From the NCBI GenBank assembly GCA_000320545.1, contig ADNK01003228.1:1-61187 (forward strand): DNA of 61,187 bases, given 5' to 3'. The position numbers were made by a program, and so were the translations under genes. Position 1 is the stretch's first letter, and every line of letters begins with the position of its first letter. The notes beneath the pieces are model-generated. The model worked only from the letters and a program-made list of their open reading frames with translations. It had not been told where the DNA came from and searched no databases. Of the stretch, positions 37,538 through 50,256 are shown piece after piece. Source of the DNA: Bigelowiella natans CCMP2755 (lineage: Eukaryota; Cercozoa; Chlorarachniophyceae).

Positions 37538-40500
37538 ATGTTACTCTTTTTTCTCTGCGTTGGCATCGTTGCCCCATCCTTCGTGCCGTTTGAAAGAGGG
37601 GATGGTACCTCATTCCTTGTGGATTCGGAGGAAGTGGTCGTTCTACTTCGTTCATTTACTTACTTGTAAAATGATCCATTAGTTTTTTTGTGATTCTCTC
37701 TGCACGCAAACATTCGTAGGTGGTAACAACTCTCGTTGCTGGTCGAAGTAACGGGTTCACTGCGGATGGTCTGCCAAGAGAAGCATCAGGTAGTTATGCT
37801 GACACAGTCGAAGAAAACGGCCTCTTTCTTTACTCTCTACAAAATGTGCAGTTGAGGATGTTGTTGGCCTCGCGTACCAGCAGGAGAAAAGAGAGTTATA
37901 TTTCACGCAGAGAAACGTAAGTGCCATCGTATCCTGCCTCACTATGTCGTCACCACTTTTGTTAAATTTGAGAGCACTTATTGTTGTTGCAACAAAAAAG
38001 AACCTGCTGAGAAAGGTCGATGTCGGAACCGGGTTCACTACTACGATTGCAGGGGTATTGATTATTAATCAGGGAAATTGAAATGCAATCTACCTTTTCT
38101 GAGATTATTACGAGGTTGAGTCATGCTTTTAGTTTTTTCTTCACGCTCATTTTTTTTATCATCTCCTTTTATTCTCCCCGTGATCATTAGAGAGAAGATT
38201 CTGCTGGTCTCGTGGATGGAGTTGGGCCAGTTGTGAGGTGAGCTATTGATTCTACGTTAGTTACCACGTTTGAAACAAAAAGGCATGTAATTTTGCTCGC
38301 GTACCTAATTTGTTCGATGAGTCATCGTCTTCCTCATCATTCTAATCAATTTCTGCCAGGTTCTCCCAACCACGGGAACTTGACTGGATAACTGCAGCTG
38401 AAGACGTTCTCTACATTTGTGATCAGGTCTCCTGCCCCTGAGTGATTGATCGATTAATCGAGAATACATTTGCAGGCATAGACTATTACAATTGAACAAG
38501 TGCCATGCACAAATTAGCCTCTGCATTACATCTCCACCTCCTACTCTTTTCCTTCTTTTCTTCGCCGTACCTTCTATTGACTTTGTTTTGATTGTTTTGC
38601 TTTAAATTAGTTAAATGGGGTGATACGCAGGGCAAATATCTCGAACGGAAACGCGACGGTCCTTATATACCTTTCCCCCTGATCTCTTCATTGCACTCCC
38701 GTTACAAGAAAATACCTCTTGGCGCAAACTTAAATTTTGTCGCAGAGTTGGTCAATCACTTGATTGTGTTTCTTCAACATTGTAATTGTTCGTCTTGATT
38801 CCCATACCATGCAAGGTGACAACACTCGGAGACCCAGGGATATCTGGCTCGGTCGATGGGCTGCTTCAGAACTCAGGATTTTTGGTAGTAGTAGGAAAAT
38901 GCATGATGAGAGAGCGGGGGATATCCATATGATACAACAGTGAAAATGGGGATGTCCCAACTGAGGACAGCAGACAATAAATTCACAGAAAATGAAACAT
39001 CTACTATTTTCGAAGCTATGTTGGTGGAAGTTGCATTGTTGATATCATGATCCGTCACCACCATTATTCAGTTGCCTATTGGGATAAACATTGATACCGA
39101 GGGGCAGTTCGCGTATGTGTACCAGCTAAATCGTGTTAGGAGGATCGACATCCCGGCAGAAGAGGTAGCGAGATCTTACAGCTGCTACAGCATCCTTACA
39201 TCACTTTTCTTTCAGCGTAATAAGCATAGCCAATAGATCTCTTGACAATCCAGGTGATCACGTTAGTTGGGGGGGGGCGGAGGGAGCGACCAGGATCAAG
39301 TATTCATCGATGGCATTGGCGTGGGTGTCGTCCTTGGAGTTGGTCTTGGAAGCGATCTTTTCAATAATACGCAGTTGTTTCTAACGGGTCAAGACGTTGA
39401 AATTCGCACGGTTGACGTTCGGACTCGTAGCAGCGACACCATATTTTCGACTATGTACGAAAATCCCTTGTTTCTTCCTTTCCGCCGTTTCATGCTATCT
39501 CATCATCATTGTTATTCGGTGTAAAAGAGGAGCAGGGTACATTGGGATCAAGGCCATAAGCACCAGAAATGACGCCAATCCGGACATGCTAATCGTGTCA
39601 GATCTGGTTTGAATGAACTGCTGTGAACATCATGCTTGATGGATTGATTGATAGATATAAACGCTGCTAGCCATACATGCCTAATTGAGGCCAAAGAAAA
39701 ATTGACAAACTATCATTATTCGAATATGTGCTGTGAATGATCTACAGTCTGGGTTCGTGCTATTGCTCAACATAAGCAATCCTGGCAACGTTACACACGA
39801 CATCATCGGTAGACCTGGGGGGGGGACACAGAGCGTGGACGGCACCGCTTCAGGCGCGGTCTTCCTCCAGCCAGGGGTGGTGTTCTTCGCGAGCGTATGC
39901 ATAGCTTGGAGAGTTGCGTGCTGAATGCTACTTTCATATTGCTATTCTTCCGATGCATGAAGAAACCCTTATCGTGTAGGCGGTACTGTAAGTTCTGTTT
40001 TGGTTATAGATTCTGAGTGCCGGAAATGGGTCGCTATTCATCGCCGAAGTACGTCATTATTATGGCGGATGTCTTGTTCATATTCGATTACCTGAGGGGT
40101 GCGATGGAAATTTGAATTGTGTTTTTTTGATGTGAGCTATGCGGTCTGCAAGAGTTGTTTTTGTCGATATTCTCTGACCATGATTCTCTCTCAACCCCTC
40201 ATTCTCTCCTATGGAATCCGTAGAATCGTGCAATCCGCCTGATGCGACCCTTGGGGACAATGGAAACGTTATCTCCGACAGCATTAGAAACACTTTCCCC
40301 ATCATCAACGCCAACGATAGCTATACCAACCATGTCGCCGCAGACCGCGTCACCTATAACCGCAGCACCGGTCCTAGCCCAAGTGCGTGGATTTCAGGTC
40401 CTCCCTCGCGGTGGGTTGTTGCTACAGGAAGACTTTCCAGAGTGGGCGGCAATGATCGACGTCACAGGGGAGGGTACACGGTTCTTTGTTGTCCAAAACC

Positions 40501-40614
40501 TGCTGCCAGATACCCAAACTCTGGTAATAGCGTGCATAGTTTGCAATGCCATTAGAATCTTGATGGTTTCGATCTCTCTTTCATTTTAAGCAATAATTGT
40601 AGTACGTGAACCAG

Positions 40615-40686
<72 letters not shown>

Positions 40687-41396
40687 AGGACATTGAAGAC
40701 GACTTGGTCACTTCTCTATTGTCTACTGTAATAACAATAACACGCAACTGAGCGTCACCGTCATTTCCGCCTCACCCTTATCTTCTTTATCATCATCGTC
40801 AATCATCGTTTCCTTCATCATCGTTGCAGAGGGTTCGCTGCTCGTCTCAGTCTGGTCCGATTCGTGTTAGCCCCATGCTGCTGCCCTTCTCGTCCAATTA
40901 CAACGGAAGAAACGACTTCTTCCGCCTTGATGGAGAAGGAGGCTCCTCCGACACTTTTAGTTGCATCCTGACCGACCCTGGTGACAACAGTGATAGTGAT
41001 AGCAGCGGTCAGAAGGAAACAGTCATTTCTTGCAACGGGCAAATACTGACCAGAACTTCGGCTGATATTTCTCCTTCGCGGTGTAACCCAACTGATCTTG
41101 TTGCGGACGGAATCTTGCATCCGAACATAGAAGGCACTTATTTTGGCTGTCCACGAGCTTGCTTTGGAGGCGCTGGGGGAATATCAGACTGCAGTGCTAC
41201 CGCCACAGACATCGCGATTTATACCGTTCAATCTGAGTACGATCAGCAATTGGCTAACAATGGACTTAGGGTTGGAGGAATCTCGTGCCAGATTGCAGAC
41301 GATAGAGGGGGTACTGGCACTTTTGGGATCGCGGTAATATGCGTGTGTGCGTCACGTCACCATCCTGGTCATCATGGTCATGGGCGCTATCATCAC

Positions 41397-41429
<33 letters not shown>

Positions 41430-41783
41430 GGCAACAATGTATAAAAACGATAGGTTAGTGTGCGCGACACGATCTGGCCTGTGGTGCGCGACTTCTTGGT
41501 CGAACAAGAGAGTTTCCTTTCAAACGATACCGAAGAGGCAACAGCTAATGAAGGTGACTTCCAAAGTACAACAAGCCTCGGTGGAGGCTTTGTTGTGACC
41601 GTGAGTACACGCACAAGAGTTATCGCTGTCGCCGACCAAGAACGAGGAGGGTCCTTTCTCAATGGCAACTATGATGAGAACAACCCGCAGGGTGCTGAGA
41701 TCATTAACAACGCATCTTGCCCCATTGTGGAGGTAGAAATGCAGTCAGTCCTCTTTCGTCGTTGTTGTTTAATTATAATCAGG

Positions 41784-41818
<35 letters not shown>

Positions 41819-44112
41819 TTTCATCATTATCATCCTCCTTATTGTTCCCATTCATTTATGCTATGTAGGTGGGAGGTGTGAGGGCAGAGATAATCTCTTG
41901 CACCGCAAACACCGTAACGTTTTTCACGCCGTTATTTCGCGAGCTTTGTAGCAACGCTAGCAGCGTCGCGGCAGCAGGAGAGAGCGAGGAGTGTGGTTAC
42001 CACACTGTGAGTATATCAAACCGGCAGCCCATGATCTTCGATGGCGATGGTGTAGCGCCATTATTCGCGGCAGGGCGTGTTGTATGTCCTGGAGCTTGTC
42101 CGATACAAGGGCTCGGGTTCTTCTACACGCCTCAGTGCCTTGGGTTTCGCACGCCACAAGACTGCTCGACGTCAGATGGGGATAGCCAGCAAGGGTGTGC
42201 ATTCGGCGCGGGTGATGTCTGCGAGCAATGCCCCGACAACGCAATCTGCCCGGGGGGATTTCGAGCATGGCCTATTGAGGGTAATTCTAGTGCTGATCAA
42301 GACCATGAAATTGATGGTGACGGTGATGATGGTGATAATGATGATGATGATACTTGTTATTATGATGATAGGGTATTGGAGTGCTTCCGAGGATGTAGGC
42401 TCGGTTGTACGTTGCCCATTTCCCTCCCTCGTGCGTTGCCGTGGTTGGAATGTCGCAAGCTCCGAGACCAGGTTTGTGTGATGATCCCTATTATCATTGA
42501 AAATCCTTACCAACATAGTAATTTCTCTATCTGTTATAATCATCACCGTATTCTCTTTTCCACTCGTCATCAGATGCGGAACAGGGTACGGTGGGAGATT
42601 GTGCTCAGGATGCGCTGATGGCTTCTTCGAGCAGCTCGACCAATGCCTGGAATGTCCCAATGACGAAGACGAAAAGGCAATGAGACTCGGCATCTTACTG
42701 ATGTTCGCTGTGGTGCTGTTCGCGGCAGTTTACGGCTGTTTACTCTACAGTCCAGCCGCAAAACAGCAGCTCCATGACAGAAGCCACGATGGAAGAAGAG
42801 AGTCGCAGATGAGGGCATTGATATATTGGCAAGCGCAGGATTTCGTGTTGTGGACCCTACTGCTGCTGCAGCTGTTTTCATTGGTAGTTAGCAGCGGGGG
42901 GGAGAGTACACCAGCCCTCAACACGATCCTAGCTTGGATGTACATCGCATCGTTTGATTTTCAGGCTGTTGGGCCGGAGTGCTTTGATACAAAAGGAGGC
43001 GCGTTCATCCGGGAGTATGTGATATTCTCTGTGGTTTTGGCGGCGCTTGTGGTTGTTGTATTCACTTTTGACCAGAGTCCAATTGTTAAGTTTCTTGTTG
43101 CTTGTGGCCGTCGTCGTCGTCGTCATCATCATCATCATCATGGGAATCATCGTGGTAGTGCAGAGCAGCCTGGCAACGATCATACGCAGCATCCTCCTAC
43201 AGATGACATTGCTGTGGTGAATAGTGTAAAGAGTCTACGAGGCCAGACTATGAGACTGCTAGTCGTCCTCTACACACCCTCCGCGTTGTTGAGCATTGGC
43301 AGCACTTATTGTATCGAATCAAACGACAGTGATAAAGGAACGATTTTGGTATCGTGGGCTAATCCAAATTTTGAGGTAGTTGCAGCAATTGTAGTAGCAG
43401 TTGTAGCAGAAGTACAACAAGTATTATCTAACTGGTTATTGTCTCTGTCGTTGCCATACTGTGCTCCTGCTGTGGTTACGATATGTGGTTTTCCCATCAT
43501 CCATCTATGCTTTCTTACATATTGCACGACTACTACACTACACACCATTGCTAATCATATCGTCGAGGAATTAATGATAAAAACGAACAACGAATGATAG
43601 TTGTGATGATGCATGCCGATAATGACATAGTGCGGCGGCGAGGATCATGGCCCAGTCTTGGCGTTGGGCGCATTGGTTCTTCTCGGACATGTGATCATAT
43701 ACCCCCTTTGGACTCTTTGGAAGATACGGGGTCTGTAATTCAACGGAAGTCATTCCTGCATCATTTTATCATCGTTCTTTTCCACTCCCTCCCCTATCTA
43801 TATGAGGGAAGGATGGGGCAGAACCTGAACGAAGAAACTATTTCTCTCGATTGCTACTTTCTGCTCAACTGCTTTGTCTATTTTAATATGAATTACTAGA
43901 TACTGTGCTATGGTAAGTAGGAACTTGTGTGCAATTTCATGTGCCTCCTGCATTGCCTCCTCCCCCCTTCCCGATCCCCTCTCTGCGTTTCATTCTTATG
44001 ATTGCCCTCTCCGCTAGGTGTATATCATGCTGATGACGAGCATATAAGAATTACCAAAATGAAGGCCGCTCATTACCGCAAGTAATTTAAGGAGGAAAGG
44101 AGATGCAGCAAC

Positions 44113-44144
<32 letters not shown>

Positions 44145-46275
44145 AATGATGATGATCATAATGGGATAAGAAGGTAAGCTACGACAAACAATATCAACAC
44201 CAAATACGAAGGTCATATTTCTTATGTTTTAGCATCCTTATATTCGGCCGCTATTATACCACAACAACCACCGTTGCTACTACTTCTGCTACTTTTATTG
44301 CACTTCAGGTTCTTTGGAGACGATTACCTCCCTGATCACTACTGGGTAGCAGATTGCTCACGGCAACAATGATGCAATTGATTGATGATCATGAGTAATA
44401 GTGTGAGGAAGAGGGTTGTGTTCAAAAATCCTAACCTTTGTACATGCATGGCCGGATTTTTTCCTTTGATTCCTCTATTTTTACTCAAGCAGCACTGGTG
44501 TCTGTAAATCCCTCAGATACTCCACTGTCAGCTTCTTCTGGCGTTCACTCTCTCGTGCACGCGCGTATATCTTTCCTCCTCAGATGATGCTGCTCAAGTA
44601 GCGTATTTGTATTTGTATTTGTAGTGTATTGTGGTGAATTCGAACCTATAATATAAGCTTCACTGTGGTATTGTATTAACAACGTGTCACTATGCTACTG
44701 CTAAAACTTTTACTACAAAGCTCTCAAAATTCTTTATCAACACGGTCGGGCTGATATTATTTGGATCTCTTTTGGTACAACATTTATACAGTTTAGTTCT
44801 AACAATGACGATGACCATCCCTTTGGTGTTGGATAGTTTGTGTTAAAGCCCTACGTGCGTCATATGTCTTGGAAGTTTCCGGTGCAAATGGGATCCTTGT
44901 GTCTGCTGCTGGCAGCCAGCTTGTTAGAGCTGCTAAACTACTATGCACAGGACAGAGGGACTGTTTCACGAGAAGCTGTTGAAGGTAGCGACGACGAGGA
45001 AAAACGGGGGGGGGTGGGATGAGGAAAAAAAGGAGGAGGGAAGACATACATAATTACATATTGCTCTTTTTCTATTTCTTCTATCTTCTTCTCCCTCCTC
45101 TTCTTCAGTGTGTCAATCATAACTATGATACCGACGATAGGTTTCTCATTCGTGGTGCTTGTTGTTGTACTGGCGGAGATTATGGTGCTGGTTATCGCTT
45201 TCTGGTTCGTGGTGTACAGTGTAAAAGATGCCGACTATTACGTAGAGCATTTCATGATGCAGCGATCAGGTGATGGGTCGTAGTGTGATGTCATAGTAGT
45301 GGCATGTGTGAGTCGCTAGAGAGTAGCAATAACAAAAAAATAAGGTCGAATGTAAATCGGAAAACGTGGAGAATAAGGCAAGCGAGCCACAAGAAGCCTA
45401 TATTTCTTGCATGAAATTTGAAACACTCGCCTTCCGTCAATCTTGTTGTTCACTTCTCTAATATGATCCTGGATGCTCTTTTCTCCTCCCTCTTAGTATC
45501 GTTTTCAGGAGGTCTTGCTAAGATGAAAGGTGCCCCCATTTTGCGTTCTGGCTCTGCTGCTGATAGAGGAGTAGATGGTAAGAACGAGGATATTACTCAC
45601 GCTGCAGAAGCATCTTATGAGCACCACAATCCTATGGTGGGCATGAAGACGATGAAGAGGAATACGATGTCCACATCCTCTGGCATGTCAATCTCAATCT
45701 CGCGGCATCACCAGCAGCAACAGCAAAATTCGAATATTGGCCCCACATCTAAATCGCTGCGTGGAATGGAAGCGATAACAGGGCGCCAAGCTTTGCTCTC
45801 TTATCATGACGATAATGACAATGATGACGGCGAGGACACTAGAGAACACGTGAACAGCGGTGTTTTAGAGGCCAGGAAACGTAGCCGACAAATGCACAAC
45901 AATGTCAATGTCATCAACAACAACAATGCTAATGGGCATTCTGAAATCGAGCTTGCACCACATGCTCCCGACCGCAAAACCAATGCGACGAACAATTCGT
46001 TTGTTGCCGTTGGAGATGGCGATGGCATTGGGACACAAAATTCTGCTTATTCGTCAGTATGGCTACCCGCCAGTCCGTCGTCAACACGGAACCGAACCAC
46101 TGTGCTTCCTACAAACATCACTGCTACGACAGATCCCAATGATGCCACAAGAAAAGGGGAAGCTATGAATCATTCCAGGACCGACTCAGTGAAGAATTCA
46201 GAAATGGTGATGATGGAAGAAGCCTCATTCTCTGCAACAGCAGTATCTAGGGATCCAGAAGCAACAAGTGGCTAA
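37538..46275 (+). CDS. NHL-repeat ectodomain + Cys-rich + multi-TM membrane protein, 26 exons
   Basis: ATG 37538 starts a clean signal peptide (MLLFFLCVGIVAPSF). Exons: 37538-37633, 37720-37789, 37852-37916, 38001-38054, 38191-38237, 38360-38426, 38611-38658, 38816-38884, 39072-39164, 39267-39454, 39528-39606, 39748-39894, 40010-40048, 40224-40523, 40830-41333, 41454-41732, 41869-42280, 42372-42471, 42574-43375, 43900-43912, 44018-44081, 44309-44345, 44721-44774, 44837-45013, 45109-45269, 45509-46275. The ectodomain has 5-6 NHL-like blades (VVTTLVAG, VTTLGDPG, RRIDIP, IRLMRP), a Thr/Ser/Pro linker (exon 14), two Cys-rich modules, then 8-9 hydrophobic helices and a low-complexity Asn/Asp/Ser tail. 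About 1580 residues. Likely a surface receptor or adhesion protein; function unknown. The exon 24/25 link needs one fewer G in a G9 run. Confidence 0.85.
40618..40682. repeat. (TC)n(TA)n compound microsatellite
   Basis: A CT run followed directly by a TA run in the intron before exon 15 of the NHL gene. ATC runs also occur in its introns at about 41394-41430 and 41779-41817, and a GAT run at about 44113-44156. Confidence 0.95.
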
Positions 46276-47024
46276 CATGTGCGTCTGCAGTTAGCGACAT
46301 CATGGGAGAAATGATGACATGCTTCGACCATTGTTTGATCGGACATCAACTAGATCATGTCTAGATGTACGTGCCATTGCAGAGTTATCTAGTCAGTAAG
46401 CAAAGTCGACCATGAACCGCATGCACAATAAATGCAACAGCGTCTAGACGTGGCACAGCACTCTAGCACTGCGCACGAGCACAAATGCTGTAAAGACTAA
46501 ATGAGGTGTAGCGGCGTGCGTGCGTAGACGAAGTTGTGTGGATGTCTAGATGCACTGTTTAGTGTCTAGAGTGTGCATGCAGATGCTTGCAGATCGCGCC
46601 AAAATTGCATCACAATAAATTTGATGAAACTTTCTTAGTTCTGCAAGCTAGCATTGCTAGATTGTGCCAGATGCAACAAGTTGATGAACCGTCTGTTTGT
46701 CTCAACTGGTCAATTTTATGCTCCCACAGTAGACAGTCTACCAGTGCGAAGCAGCAACATTTACGTTGTTGTCATGTTCGCTATTTCGAGTGCATCGCTG
46801 CACTAGCTAGCTAGTACAAGCTAGCAAATTGCAGGGCATAATTCATGCTAGCATGCATGCATCTTTCTGATTTTCTATATTTTGTGAATGGAGTTCGCTT
46901 GTCCATCGTCGCTTACTAGTATTGTGGCGCAAAGCATGCTAGCATGGCAAGCATTGCTGGTGAAACGCTGTGTGTTGATCAAAATACATCCAGGCATCTC
47001 CCTGTACTTTGCATCATTCTCATT
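46276..47024. other. convergent intergenic spacer, CTAG-rich
   Basis: Between the 3' ends of the NHL (+) and nucleosidase-like (-) genes. Many TCTAGA/GTCTAGA and GCTAGC/GCATGC words (46350-46620 and 46790-46950). No supported gene. Confidence 0.65.
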
Positions 47025-47442
47025 CTAGGTTATTTTCGTTGCCCCTGACTCTTCCATCAACAAGCGGACGTATGTCGCAGCGACTTTCGCAGCAACCTCT
47101 TTGAAGCATTTATAGCTATCTTCTATCCCGTCCTAATGTGCAATGTATGGACTTAGGTATATACCCACAAAAATACGAATGTACAAATGTAAAAATACGT
47201 CGCTTTCGATGCTTGTCGTGAATCGACTTTTTCGAAAGATGCCATGAATTTGAAAAACACGGTGAACGGTTCCCCAACAGACTGTTTTTTTCCTACGCTT
47301 TTCTGCAACCATTGTAACGGCTATTGCAGCAACAGTGCTGGCAGTACCTTCGGTTTTAGCGTGTCTGCTACTGTGCGGATAGCCACGAAACCTGCCGAAG
47401 TAGACAAGTGAAAACTAGTAAGAAAAATACATTAAAACTTTG

Positions 47443-47477
<35 letters not shown>

Positions 47478-47519
47478 CGTAATTACTCAACATTACTCAA
47501 CATTACTCAACACTTTACT

Positions 47520-47589
<70 letters not shown>

Positions 47590-49908
47590 GGGGTGGGGTG
47601 GGGGGGGGGGGAGGGTTCTGTCTTTTTACTACTCGTTTTCATCCTATGTACAGCTTGTACGATGCCCCCGGACTCCATATCGACCATAAGAATAGCCCCA
47701 ACTGACGACTGCTGGTGCTGTTGGGCGATCTTTCTCTCCCTCAGCTCAAGCGAAGCAATCTGCAATACGCAACGGAAAAAGTAAGAGAGGCGAGCGGGGA
47801 TAATAGTTCTCAATTGAAACAAGCATGTAAAACTTCAAAAAACTTTTTGAATGAAGAGTCGATGTTAGTAGCCCTGCAAGACGGCCTTGATTAGAGACAC
47901 ACGAGATCAAATGAAGTTTCATATTTCCTAACATTTATCCAGTAGGTGTGCTCGTATGTATGTGTGTGCATGTATTATGCATGCCTTTTGTTTCCTTTTT
48001 ACTGACATAACAAATTCGTCGCCGCTTGCCAAAGTCCCCACTGTTGATTGAGGAAAGGGGGGTGGGGGAGAAGCAAAGGAGAATAGTACAAAGCGACACT
48101 TTTTATCTCACAACACCCAAGACAACAACACAGGATTCTCTTCTCCCGACAGGCATCTAAACTCGATTTATTTCAACTCCTTTGACCTCCCTCATACCTC
48201 TAATATGCATCTTTGCCTTCCTGAAAAGAGCGAGCGTATGGCTGACAAGCTCCTCATCCAGGCAAATACCCTTTTTCATAAAATAACAAATGAAGCACGT
48301 GACGGATGGTTGGAGAACGTGTGACGATGTGAAACAATCGTGATACGTCACAGATAAAAGTAAACAGCGACAATTTCCGTCTTATAAGACAAAAACTAGC
48401 CATGTTGGGGGCTTCAACTAGATAGCTGGGGTCAAATAGTCAAATAATGATGATCATGATGGTTCCAAATTACTAAAAATAGCAGTACTGATCGATATTC
48501 TTATAGATCATAAAGTAATCTATAAACATATCTAGAGTAACAAAATGGCACTGTGATTGTAATCATTATGAAATGTGCATGGTTCTTGTCGCTTTTCTCT
48601 TCTTCTCCTACGACCGGGTCAATCAAATGGCGGTCAGGATTTGACACCCATAGCTCTCCGGGACGCATCAATTCAGATTCCGACTAGTCACCAACAAACA
48701 CACACCGATTACATTCAACTTACATTCTGTTTGAATAGAAAATACAACTATCCTTCTCCCCCCCCCTCACTCACTACCGATTCGGAAGTAGCTGCTAGTA
48801 TGACGCATCACATCATGCTGGCGATTGACAAATGTACCCAGGATGAGAACCAAAATCATCGCGTTTTTACATACCTCGGAGCTCGAGCACTTACAATCAT
48901 GCTTCAGGATTCTTGTCGCAAGCATCACGTCTCCAGGTAGCAAGTCTGACTGTACGCGTACCAACTCGTGTTTGATTGATGCATCATTTGAGTGAGTGAG
49001 TGTGCAACCGTCATCAATGCCTTCTACTACTCACAGCCTCCTCATTACCTGAAGTGCGCCAGCAACTCCAAGAGAAACAACGGCATCGATCTAAGATCGT
49101 TACGGAATTATGATGAAAAAGATTATTAGGATGATGATGACGATAATGATGACGATGATGATTACGACGACAATAGTCACCACGAACGCAGCAGTAATAA
49201 ATCATCAACTACACCCTACTACAACAACACGCACATATGAGCTGAATCAGACCTTACGTCCCCAACCCAACATGACAGCCTGAAGTAAGAGCAGTGTTCA
49301 GTGGTACTCTTCTCATTTGATGTCGTTTCTTCATCATCATTAGGTCATGAGAAAGGTGTTATATAACCTGTGCTGCCAGTGCCCCAGCCACGTTGCCAAT
49401 CCCAGACTGCACTACCCCTATCACGGTCGTCTTCTCTGCTCCTGCTACTTCTTCGTTCTTGCCTACACTTTGTTGGAGGAGAAAACACCCATAACAGGCA
49501 CAAATCATTCTCTCGAATGCTGACAGTAAAGAGACAATGCAACTGAGTCCTGAAACGAGTACTGATCGTTCTTAGTAGCCATGCTCCGGGGTGGGGTAGG
49601 TTTCATCATTTGGATCCCAAAATCCCTTAACATTCTGCTATTTGCTTATGATATACATCACATTGAAACTACTACGTAACATAGAGAGCTATTTCCTAGT
49701 ACTGTTGATAACAGCCATGACGTAGCAACCGGGAGGATGGTGGGAGAGCATCAACAATTATGCTAATGATACCTCTCTAAAAAATCAAGCTGCTGCTGGC
49801 ATGATTCACAAACGAAGAGTTCATAACCGCCAGCAATCTGTACGGTGTTCCACGCCGCGGGGACCCTAAGGTCAGTAGATTCGTAATTCTCGCGTGTTGT
49901 GACAACTA

Positions 49909-49949
<41 letters not shown>

Positions 49950-50256
49950 TGTGCGTGTGCGTGCGTGCTTGCACAAGCGTCGTCAATCACCTTAGAATTG
50001 CCTGTAACTCGACCTCCATTGCAACTACGACTAGAATCACCTGGTTGACATTAAACATGATGGTATTCTGCCGATGTTGTTACGTGGATGTACCACAGCT
50101 GCGATGTCTTCATTTACGTCTGCAACGAACCTTTGTTGGCTTTGTACGACGGATGCAAACTCGTTTCCTATTAGCATGGGTGTTGCGGTGACAGCGATAA
50201 GTAGCGAGCACGCTGGCAGCGACGGTTCCTGCGAGCACAGCAAGCCTCTGCGCCAT
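47025..50256 (-). CDS. 5'-methylthioadenosine/SAH nucleosidase-like (PNP/UDP phosphorylase superfamily) with leader
   Basis: Exons: 50256-50131, 50067-49991, 49910-49810, 49462-49368, 49090-49049, 48949-48895, 48683-48615, 48270-48187, 47759-47633, 47391-47348, 47132-47025. Superfamily landmarks in order: VILVVVAMEVEL (N-terminal strand and acidic site), IGVVQSGIGNVAGALAAQ, IDAVVSLGVAGAL, LLPGDVMLATRILKHD, a DEELV helix, ILMVDMESGGIVQAV (the VDMES motif that binds the ribose), FVAIRTVADT (with the catalytic Asp) and a closing helix. Such enzymes release adenine from methylthioadenosine or S-adenosylhomocysteine; the exact nucleoside is not certain. The first exon encodes MAQRLAVLAGTVAASVLATY then an Arg-rich stretch, a plastid-type leader. 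The phase between exons at 48895 and 48683 does not match, so one small exon is missing or a boundary is off. Confidence 0.8.
47443..47613. repeat. (TA)n - ACATTACTCA minisatellite - (TA)n - poly(G) block
   Basis: Two long TA runs (about 47443-47475 and 47525-47589) flank four copies of a TACTCAACAT-like unit (47482-47525), followed by a G-rich run. The block lies in an intron of the nucleosidase-like gene. Confidence 0.9.

Noticed and set aside
41380-41440. Poly-His and poly-Tyr/Ile frames at ATC, GTA and TA runs
   Set aside because: They are translations of microsatellites, mostly in introns.
47482-47525. Possible CRISPR-like short direct repeats
   Set aside because: Four adjacent TACTCAACAT-like units without spacers, flanked by TA runs, in a eukaryotic intron: a minisatellite.
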